From Verrucomicrobiales bacterium (GTDB lineage: Bacteria; Verrucomicrobiota; Verrucomicrobiia; Limisphaerales; RI-55), in the NCBI GenBank assembly GCA_003484235.1, contig DNDP01000234.1, positions 14,139 to 20,485 of the forward strand: a stretch of DNA of 6,347 bases, in the 5' to 3' direction. Every line of letters begins with the position of its first letter. The stretch's first letter is position 1. The notes beneath the pieces were generated by a model. The model saw only the letters and a list, made by a program, of their open reading frames with translations. It had not been told where the DNA came from and did not search any database. Positions 1-5,313 of this stretch are shown one piece after another. The translations under genes and the position numbers were made by a program.

Positions 1-362
1 GGATTCTGGCGGAAACCAGCCGGGAGGAGCTCAACGAGCTGACCGACCTTGTGGTCGAGTTCGCGACCCGGTTCGAGGAACAGCACCGGTTGAAGCTCGA
101 GTTCAGTCCGGGTGCCCTGCAGTGGCTGGCCGCCGAATCGGTGCGGACTTCGCGATCGGTGCGGGAGCTCTGTGCCGAACGCTTCCGGGACTTCCAGTTC
201 GGCCTGAGACTGATCGAGCAGAACACCGGACAGAGGAGTTTTGCCATCGACGAAGCGGCGGTGAAGCAGCCCGAAAAGACCTTGAGCGAATGGGTGGTCA
301 AGAGCTACCGGGGTGGAGGAGCCGCAGAGCCGGCGGCCCGGAATGATTCCGAGGCTCCCTGA
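1..362 (+). CDS. C-terminal fragment of a probable AAA+ (ClpX-like) ATPase
   Basis: The reading frame is already open at base 3 and ends with TGA at 360-362, leaving 119 visible residues of a protein that begins outside the window. The pattern of hydrophobic residues (a FEEQH helix, then LKLEFS, then ALQWLA, then RSVRELC and DFQFGLRLI) resembles the small alpha-helical C-terminal domain that follows the ATPase core in ClpX/HslU-type AAA+ unfoldases. There, a strand of the type 'hxhxF' precedes 'AhxxhAxxS' and an Arg-containing sensor-2 helix; RSVREL would be that helix. No Walker motif is visible because the core lies upstream. The last 20 or so residues are Gly/Ala/Glu-rich and look like a disordered tail. 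An internal GTG at 51 could be taken as a start, but coding continues upstream without a break, so a partial gene is more likely. The family call is inference from a short segment; another AAA+ protein, or an unrelated helical domain, is possible. Confidence 0.5.
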   Translation, partial: ILAETSREELNELTDLVVEFATRFEEQHRLKLEFSPGALQWLAAESVRTSRSVRELCAERFRDFQFGLRLIEQNTGQRSFAIDEAAVKQPEKTLSEWVVKSYRGGGAAEPAARNDSEAP

Positions 363-377
363 CGTGAAGGTTGCTTT

Positions 378-420
378 GGGCGAATGCAGCGCGTAAATTC
401 GCCCCCGGTTCGGATGAACC
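378..420. repeat. Inverted repeat plus second hairpin in the intergenic gap
   Basis: GGGCGAAT at 378-385 is matched exactly by its reverse complement ATTCGCCC at 397-404, giving an 8-bp stem with an 11-base loop. Directly after it, GGTTC (407-411) and GAACC (416-420) form a 5-bp stem with a GGAT loop. The pair begins 16 bases after the stop of the AAA+ gene. It could act as a transcription end or RNA-stabilising structure for that gene, or as an operator for the gene at 485. No T run follows either stem directly, so it is not a standard intrinsic terminator. The only T run in the gap (six T, 476-481) is about 55 bases further on and has no good stem before it. Confidence 0.35.
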
Positions 421-484
421 CGCGGCGGCGGCAGTTGCCCTGGTGGTGGCGGCTCCCCTGCGCGGTCCGTAGCGATTTTTTAAT

Positions 485-1327
485 ATGTCCGGGACCCTGA
501 CCCCCAGCGAGGAAGCGCAGCTGCAGCAGACGATTGAGATGTTCGAAGTGATCACTCAGTCGCAGCCGCAGGACTATCAATCGCTCGAGATTCTCAAGGA
601 AGCCTACCTGAAACTGGGGCGGGACACGGAGTTGGTGGCCACTTCCAAGCGCATCGCCGAGGCCTACGTCCAGCTGGGTCAGCTTTCATCCGCCATCCTT
701 GAATACGAAACCGTCCTGCAACGGTTTCCCGGCGATCCCGACGTGGAGAAGGCGCTGGCGGAGATTGAAGGCCGCGCCAACAACCTGAGCAGTGGCGACG
801 GATCCGCGGAACAGGGTGCCGCCTCACGCGAGAACCGGAGCAACGCCAGGGCTTCCGCACCCGGGACGGCCATCCTCGACGACGGCAAGGCCACCATGCG
901 GCGCCTGTTCGTCGATGGGAAGCACATCAACGCCTCCGAATTTGACATGTGCTGGCCGGACCTTGAGGTGGCCGAGCTCAACGGCGGGCTGGTGACCCCC
1001 TTCATCCAGGAACTCCACGAGAAGAACATGATGTCCGCGGAAAAGTCCCTCAAGCTGCTGTGCGACAAGTCGCGGCTGGGTTATCTGCCGCTGGAGCTGT
1101 ACGACGTGCAGGTTGAACTGGCACGCTCCTACCCGCCGTCCGTCTGCCGGCGTTGGTGCGTGCTTCCATTCGACAAGGTCGGCCGGTCCGTGCTGGTGGC
1201 GACCACCAATCCGTTCAACCTCCGCGCCGCCAAGGAGCTGCAGGACGCCAATCCGGGCCGCATCCAGTGGTATCTGGCCTCTCCGGCCGACCTCATGCGC
1301 GAGATCAGGAAAGCCTTTCGCTCGTAA
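485..1327 (+). CDS. TPR and MshEN (GspE N-terminal-like) domain protein
   Basis: This 280-aa protein has no signal peptide or membrane segment, so it should be cytoplasmic. Residues about 20-95 look like TPR helices: LEILKEAYLKLGR, then AEAYVQLGQLSSAILEYE, then a VLQRFPGDPDVEKAL-type ending. Residues 96-130 are a Ser/Ala/Gly/Asn-rich linker. Residues about 165-280 match the N-terminal domain of GspE/PilB ATPases (T2SSE_N/MshEN): SRLGYLPL, CVLPFDKVGRSVLVATTNPFN and a final ASPADLMREIRKAF helix. The ATPase core is absent, so it cannot hydrolyse ATP like GspE. The start at 485 is well bounded because an in-frame TAG lies at 470-472 and no other ATG intervenes. No Shine-Dalgarno sequence is seen. 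The gene ends 3 bases before gspE and in the same frame, suggesting translational coupling and a shared role in pilus or secretion assembly. MshEN domains bind cyclic di-GMP in some ATPases, but the usual RLG-type motif is not clear here. The role as adaptor or regulator is inference. Confidence 0.8.
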   Translation: MSGTLTPSEEAQLQQTIEMFEVITQSQPQDYQSLEILKEAYLKLGRDTELVATSKRIAEAYVQLGQLSSAILEYETVLQRFPGDPDVEKALAEIEGRANNLSSGDGSAEQGAASRENRSNARASAPGTAILDDGKATMRRLFVDGKHINASEFDMCWPDLEVAELNGGLVTPFIQELHEKNMMSAEKSLKLLCDKSRLGYLPLELYDVQVELARSYPPSVCRRWCVLPFDKVGRSVLVATTNPFNLRAAKELQDANPGRIQWYLASPADLMREIRKAFRS

Positions 1328-1330
1328 CCT

Positions 1331-3067
1331 ATGGCCGCCGTCAAAACCTTTGGAGAAAAGATCGCCGATGTGCTGGTCGAGGACGGACTGCTGACCCGCG
1401 CGCAGGTCGAGGAGCTGATCCAGCAGCAAAAGAAAGAGGGGACCCGCCTCCTCAAGATCATCACCGAAAAGCAGCTGGTCAGCGACCAGGACATGGCCGT
1501 CTCGATGGGGCGCGTGCTCAACACGCCCCCCGTCAATCTCAGCCGCATCAGCATTCCCGCCGAGCTGGTGGAACTGGTCCCCCGGGACATGGCGATGAAC
1601 CACAAGGTGCTTCCCGTTTCGCGGCTGGGCAGCAAGCTGTTCCTGGCAATGGCCGATCCATTGAACGTGCTGGCCATCGACGACGTCCACCGCGCAACCA
1701 AGCTGGAGGTCACCCCCTTGATCGCCCCCGAGAAGGCGATCATGGACAAGTTCAGCCACCTCGGCACCGCCGGCGCCGGGAGCATGGAGGACATCATCCA
1801 TGACGCGGAAAAGGCCGAGCTTGCCGACGACGTCGAGAACCTCGAAGTGGCGAAGGAAAGCTCGGACGAGGTGAACCTCGATTCCCTGGCGGCCTCCTCG
1901 GGTGAGGCGCCGGTGATCAAGCTGGCCAACCTCATCCTGGTTCAGGCGATCAAGGACCGTGCGAGCGACGTCCACATCGAGCCGTTCGAGAAGCAGGTCC
2001 GCCTGCGATACCGCATCGACGGTGCGCTGGTGGATGCGACCCCGCCGCCCAAGAGCATGCAGGTGGCCCTGATCAGCCGCCTCAAGATCATGAGCAACCT
2101 GGACATCGCCGAGCGCCGCCTTCCCCAGGACGGGCGCATGCGGGTAAAAATGGGCGGGCGCGATGTCGACCTCCGTGTTTCCATCCTGCCGACCGTACAC
2201 GGCGAGAAGGCTGTTTTGCGTGTCCTCGACAAGTCGAACCTCTCGGCCAGCCTCGAGCAGATCGGCATGGACGACGACACTTTCTACCGGTTCAAGGCCG
2301 CCGTGGACGCCCCCCACGGTCTGCTGCTGGTCACCGGCCCCACCGGATCGGGCAAGACCACCACGCTCTATTCCGCGCTCAACGAGCTGAACAACCCCAT
2401 CTTCAACATCATCACCGTCGAGGATCCGGTCGAGTTCCAGATCATGGGCATCAACCAGGTGCCCGTGCGCAAGGAGATCGGCCTGACCTTCGCCAATGCC
2501 CTGCGGTCGATTCTCCGTCAGGACCCGGACATCGTAATGATCGGCGAGATTCGCGACACGGAAACGGCCGAGATCGCGGTGGAGGCGGCCCTGACCGGTC
2601 ACCAGGTGTTGAGCACCATGCACTGCAACGACGCGCCCGGTGCGATCGCCCGTCTGGACGACATGGGCATAGCGCCCTTCCTGATTTCCTCCTCGGTCAT
2701 CCTGTCCTGCGCACAGCGGTTGGTACGCCGGGTCTGCTCGGTCTGCAAGGAGCCGATGGTCTATCCGCCGAAGATGTTCAAGGATCTGCAGATCGATCCC
2801 CGGTCCTTCGATGGCGTGACGCTTCACAAGGGACGCGGCTGCGAACGCTGCAAGAATTCGGGCTATGCCGGCCGCGCCGCCATCATCGAGGTCATGTCGA
2901 TCAGCGACGAGATCCGCCGCCTGATCATCGATCGCGCCAGCGCCATGGAGATCGGCAAGATGGCGATGAACCAGGGGATGAAAACCCTGCGCGATGTGGC
3001 GCTCGACAAGGCCCGGGCCGGCATCACCACGCTGGAGCAGGTGCTCGTCAGCACGGCCGCCAACTGA
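1331..3067 (+). CDS. gspE: GspE/PilB-family secretion or type IV pilus assembly ATPase
   Basis: A cytoplasmic hexameric ATPase that powers pseudopilus or pilus assembly at the inner membrane. The 578 aa match full-length family members. Residues about 5-140 are an MshEN/T2SSE_N domain (FGEKIADVLVEDGLLT; VLPVSRLGSKLFLAMADP). Residues 145-190 form an acidic linker. The catalytic part starts near 195 and carries SDVHIEP (212-218), Walker A GPTGSGKT (336-343, Lys342), the Asp box VEDPVE (363-368), Walker B DPDIVMIGEIRD (398-409, Glu406) and the His box LTGHQVLSTMH (421-431). Two CxxC pairs, C469/C472 and C504/C507, form the zinc-binding tetracysteine typical of GspE and PilB and absent from retraction ATPases such as PilT. 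All key residues are present, so it should be active. In the MshEN repeat the canonical Arg-Leu-Gly is altered (Thr-Phe-Gly at 6-8), so c-di-GMP binding is uncertain. No gspF/pilC or pilin gene is in view, so gspE versus pilB is undecided. The ATG at 1331 lies 3 bases after the previous stop; no Shine-Dalgarno sequence is visible. Confidence 0.95.
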   Translation: MAAVKTFGEKIADVLVEDGLLTRAQVEELIQQQKKEGTRLLKIITEKQLVSDQDMAVSMGRVLNTPPVNLSRISIPAELVELVPRDMAMNHKVLPVSRLGSKLFLAMADPLNVLAIDDVHRATKLEVTPLIAPEKAIMDKFSHLGTAGAGSMEDIIHDAEKAELADDVENLEVAKESSDEVNLDSLAASSGEAPVIKLANLILVQAIKDRASDVHIEPFEKQVRLRYRIDGALVDATPPPKSMQVALISRLKIMSNLDIAERRLPQDGRMRVKMGGRDVDLRVSILPTVHGEKAVLRVLDKSNLSASLEQIGMDDDTFYRFKAAVDAPHGLLLVTGPTGSGKTTTLYSALNELNNPIFNIITVEDPVEFQIMGINQVPVRKEIGLTFANALRSILRQDPDIVMIGEIRDTETAEIAVEAALTGHQVLSTMHCNDAPGAIARLDDMGIAPFLISSSVILSCAQRLVRRVCSVCKEPMVYPPKMFKDLQIDPRSFDGVTLHKGRGCERCKNSGYAGRAAIIEVMSISDEIRRLIIDRASAMEIGKMAMNQGMKTLRDVALDKARAGITTLEQVLVSTAAN

Positions 3068-3081
3068 CCTGGGGCCTCGAC

Positions 3082-4287
3082 ATGCTCGCCCTGGAAGAAG
3101 CGCGCGACCGGTTGCTTGCCGCCATCCAGCCTCTTCCGCCCGAATCCGTGGCACTGCCCCTCGCCTCCGGCAGATACCTTGCAGACTCTGTCCGCGCCGC
3201 GAATCATCTGCCTCCGTTCGACAATTCGGCGATGGACGGTTATGCAGTGCTCGCTTCGGACGTCGCCCAGGCTTCCAGCACGTCACCGGTGACCCTTCGG
3301 TGCATCGGCGAAACCGCGGCCGGTCAATTCCCCGGCGGCGGAATGATTGCCGGCCAATGCTGGCGGCTCTTTACCGGTTCACCGTTGCCCGACGGTGCGG
3401 ACGCGGTCGTGATGCAGGAAGATACCCGGCCGGTGGATGGGCAGCCGCAGGCAGTTCAGGTCATGGATGCCGTAAGACCGTGGGAGAATGTCCGCTTTCG
3501 TGGCGAGGATGTGAAGGCGGGCGCCACGATCGCGGAAGCGGGTGCCCGGCTCGACTTCGGTCATCTCGCGTTGCTTGCTGCGACCGGTGTCTCCGAAGTC
3601 ACCGTCGTCCGCCGGCCGGTCATTGGTGTCATCTCCACGGGCAGCGAACTGGTCGAGCCGGGGGGGGCACTTCAGCCGGGTCAGATCTACGAGAGCAACC
3701 GGCGTGCGATCGAAGTGCTCGTGCAGCGCGCCGGAGGAGTCCCGAGGTCCTACCCGGTCGTGCCGGACGATTTGAAACTCACTCAGGAAATCTTCGCGAT
3801 GGCTTTCCGGGAGTGCGATGCAGTCGTTTCTTCGGGCGGCGTCTCGGTAGGGGCGCATGATCATGTGAAATCGGCGGTTGAAGCCCTGGGGGGCCGTTTG
3901 GATTTCTGGAAGGTGGCGATTCGACCCGGCAAACCGTTCACATTCGGCCACGTGGATGGCCGGCAGTTCTTCGGACTGCCCGGGAACCCGGTATCCGCGG
4001 TCGTCACCTTCCTGCTGCTCGTTCGCCCCGCACTGATCCGGATGCAGGGGGGTGTGGACGTTCAACTGCCGGTGTCATTTGGTGTGCTGGCGGAACCGGT
4101 GACGAACCGGGGAAACCGCCGGCACTTTGTCCGGGTAAGACTGGACTCGAGGGGGCGGGTCAGGCTCTCCGGATTGCAGGGGTCTCACGTAATGTCCAGC
4201 CTGGCCGGGGCAAACGGTCTGCTCGACATGCCTCCCGAAGCCCACTGGGAGGAAGGTAGGATGACGGAAGTGATCCGGATCGATTGA
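3082..4287 (+). CDS. moeA: Molybdopterin molybdenumtransferase MoeA
   Basis: MoeA inserts molybdate into adenylylated molybdopterin in the last common step of molybdenum cofactor synthesis in the cytoplasm. The 401-aa length is normal. Visible motifs are PPFDNSAMDGYAV (44-56), FTGSPLPDGADAVVMQED (97-114), VISTGSEL (183-190), SGGVSVGAHDHV (251-262), KVAIRPGKP (277-285) and GLPGNPVS (298-305). By recollection of the E. coli enzyme, Asp52, Thr98, Glu189, Asp229 or 230 and Asp260 correspond to its functional residues, so the enzyme looks intact. Domain order is MoeA N-terminal (about 6-165), MogA-like molybdopterin-binding (about 178-317), and a C-terminal beta domain (about 330-400). The ATG at 3082 has GGGG at 3071-3074, seven bases upstream, the only hint of a ribosome binding site in this cluster. 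The start lies 14 bases after gspE, so co-transcription is likely although the functions are unrelated. No other cofactor gene is in view. Its stop overlaps the palindrome shared with the convergent gene. Confidence 0.96.
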   Translation: MLALEEARDRLLAAIQPLPPESVALPLASGRYLADSVRAANHLPPFDNSAMDGYAVLASDVAQASSTSPVTLRCIGETAAGQFPGGGMIAGQCWRLFTGSPLPDGADAVVMQEDTRPVDGQPQAVQVMDAVRPWENVRFRGEDVKAGATIAEAGARLDFGHLALLAATGVSEVTVVRRPVIGVISTGSELVEPGGALQPGQIYESNRRAIEVLVQRAGGVPRSYPVVPDDLKLTQEIFAMAFRECDAVVSSGGVSVGAHDHVKSAVEALGGRLDFWKVAIRPGKPFTFGHVDGRQFFGLPGNPVSAVVTFLLLVRPALIRMQGGVDVQLPVSFGVLAEPVTNRGNRRHFVRVRLDSRGRVRLSGLQGSHVMSSLAGANGLLDMPPEAHWEEGRMTEVIRID

Positions 4288-4290
4288 TCA
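4285..4290. other. Shared TGATCA palindrome giving both convergent stop codons
   Basis: Bases 4285-4287 read TGA and end moeA. Bases 4288-4290 read TCA, which is TGA on the - strand and ends the secreted-protein gene. The two genes therefore abut with no spacer, and a single self-complementary hexamer provides both stops. No intergenic terminator can exist here. Transcription from either side must end inside the opposing gene, or be ended by Rho or by collision of polymerases. Confidence 0.9.
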
Positions 4291-5205
4291 GAATCTGCGC
4301 GAGGGAATCTCCGTCAGGCCATTGCGGCGTTCAATCAGCGTGCCGTCGTTGACGGTCTTCACGGATGAAGGCTGGCGGGTTGGAGCCGGTGTGGTCGTCG
4401 GGGTGCCGAAGGATGGGCTGACCGGCGTCAACGATTGGATCAACGACGCTTTGGCCGCCAGGTCGGCAACCGAATTGTCCTGTTCCGCCGAGGCCGATGG
4501 CAGGCCTCCCGGGGAGTTCAACTTCAACGTGTCCGTCGGCAGATAGAGCGGGCTGCGGCTTGGTGTTTGGACGGGAGTCAGGCCTTCCTGCGGATAGTAG
4601 ACGTTGCGGAAATACTGGCGCACGGAATGGTTCCCCGAGTTCAGAGTCGCTTTGAAGGTATCCTCACCGAAGATCTGTCCAGAGCGGGGTCCGACGGGCA
4701 ACACTTGACCGGGAGTCCCGCCTGCCACGTGGCCAGGTTGGCTGACGCCGCCGCCCTGTCCAAGCGCAGACCCCAATCCGGTGCCGACGCCCGCACCTTC
4801 CGGCCGCATCTGCTGGCGCTCAAAATACTGCTGGATGACGGCCGTGGAATCGGGTGCTGGATCCGAGGAGACGTTCTCCGTTGATCCTTCCACCCCCAGC
4901 GCCCGTTGAATGCCTTCAGCTGACCGGGCATCGCGGAAGATCCAATTGCGTTGATCCTCGCTCACCGGGCGCACAATCCGCACGGCCGGTGTCGCCCCGG
5001 AGGCGGGCGCAGCCTGATTGACGCTGCCAAAAGCCTCACTGTGGCCGGCAACCGTCATGGTGTCCTGCAGGGACCGCTGAGGTCGCGTGGCGAGACCGCC
5101 CTCGAAGGAAGTGCCCTTGCCAAACCGGATGGGCTCTCCGGCGCCGGCCACGTCTGCCACGGCCAGACCCAAAGCGATTGTGATCAGGTTTTTGCAGTTC
5201 AACAT
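4288..5205 (-). CDS. Secreted low-complexity protein of unknown function
   Basis: I do not recognise a family. The 305-aa protein begins with a plausible Sec signal peptide: a short basic N-region (MLNCKN), a hydrophobic core (LITIALGLAVADVAG) and an AGA site that suggests cleavage after Ala22. The mature part is rich in Gly, Ser, Pro, Thr and Gln, has a Gly-rich stretch at about 137-153 and a Pro/Thr/Ser stretch at about 260-281, and ends in a basic tail (IPSRRF). Islands with more normal composition are DQRNWIFRDA (84-93), VIQQYFERQQ (123-132) and SVRQYFRNVYYPQEG (194-208); the last two share a QYF core. No transmembrane segment follows the signal, so a periplasmic, outer-membrane-associated or exported location is expected. 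The open frame runs on upstream to 6222, but that part is the in-register antisense of leuC; the signal peptide and a TTGACA-type promoter support the ATG at 5205. No Shine-Dalgarno sequence is seen. Confidence 0.75.
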   Translation of the reverse strand: MLNCKNLITIALGLAVADVAGAGEPIRFGKGTSFEGGLATRPQRSLQDTMTVAGHSEAFGSVNQAAPASGATPAVRIVRPVSEDQRNWIFRDARSAEGIQRALGVEGSTENVSSDPAPDSTAVIQQYFERQQMRPEGAGVGTGLGSALGQGGGVSQPGHVAGGTPGQVLPVGPRSGQIFGEDTFKATLNSGNHSVRQYFRNVYYPQEGLTPVQTPSRSPLYLPTDTLKLNSPGGLPSASAEQDNSVADLAAKASLIQSLTPVSPSFGTPTTTPAPTRQPSSVKTVNDGTLIERRNGLTEIPSRRF

Positions 5206-5221
5206 GAAGATCAAGGACGCC

Positions 5222-5249
5222 AAACTAACGGCTGCGGCGGTCCTGTCAA
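5222..5249 (-). promoter_or_regulatory. Possible sigma-70-type promoter for the secreted-protein gene
   Basis: Reading the - strand, a perfect TTGACA (complement of 5244-5249) is followed after 16 bases by TAGTTT (complement of 5222-5227), which keeps the first, second and last bases of the -10 consensus. Transcription would begin near 5215, giving a leader of about 10 bases before the ATG at 5205. The -35 match is strong and the -10 match is weak; the position supports the chosen start. Confidence 0.35.
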
Positions 5250-5275
5250 AGGTGTATTTCGGGCTGATTCCTCTA

Positions 5276-5304
5276 TTGCGACGGCGGGTGCGCTTGGCTA
5301 CGTT
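5276..5304 (+). promoter_or_regulatory. Weak candidate promoter for leuC
   Basis: TTGCGA at 5276-5281 and TACGTT at 5299-5304 are separated by 17 bases, the ideal spacing, but match the consensus at only four and three positions. The predicted start of transcription would fall almost on the leuC ATG at 5314, giving a nearly leaderless message. The remainder of the 108-base divergent region (5206-5313) shows no attenuator, T-box or leader peptide that I can recognise. Confidence 0.18.
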
Positions 5305-5313
5305 CTCCCGCCT

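Noticed and set aside
479..484. TTTAAT, a near-consensus -10 box just before the ATG at 485
   Set aside because: Transcription would start after the ATG at 485, and no -35 box lies 16-18 bases upstream; the region there is GC-rich. It is probably chance around the six-T run.
824..3286. An 820-residue open frame on the - strand opposite the TPR/MshEN gene and gspE
   Set aside because: Its codons are in exact register with the sense codons, so it stays open simply because the sense genes avoid TTA, CTA and TCA. The predicted protein is His/Gly/Asp-rich with no recognisable domain, while the sense strand encodes clear GspE motifs.
3379..4065. 228-residue - strand frame opposite moeA
   Set aside because: It is a shadow of moeA, whose conserved motifs span the whole region; the antisense product shows no signal peptide or known domain.
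4231..4252. CCTCCC/GGGAGG inverted repeat near the 3' end of moeA as a terminator
   Set aside because: It lies inside the moeA coding region, has only a 6-bp stem with a 10-base loop and is not followed by a T run on either strand.
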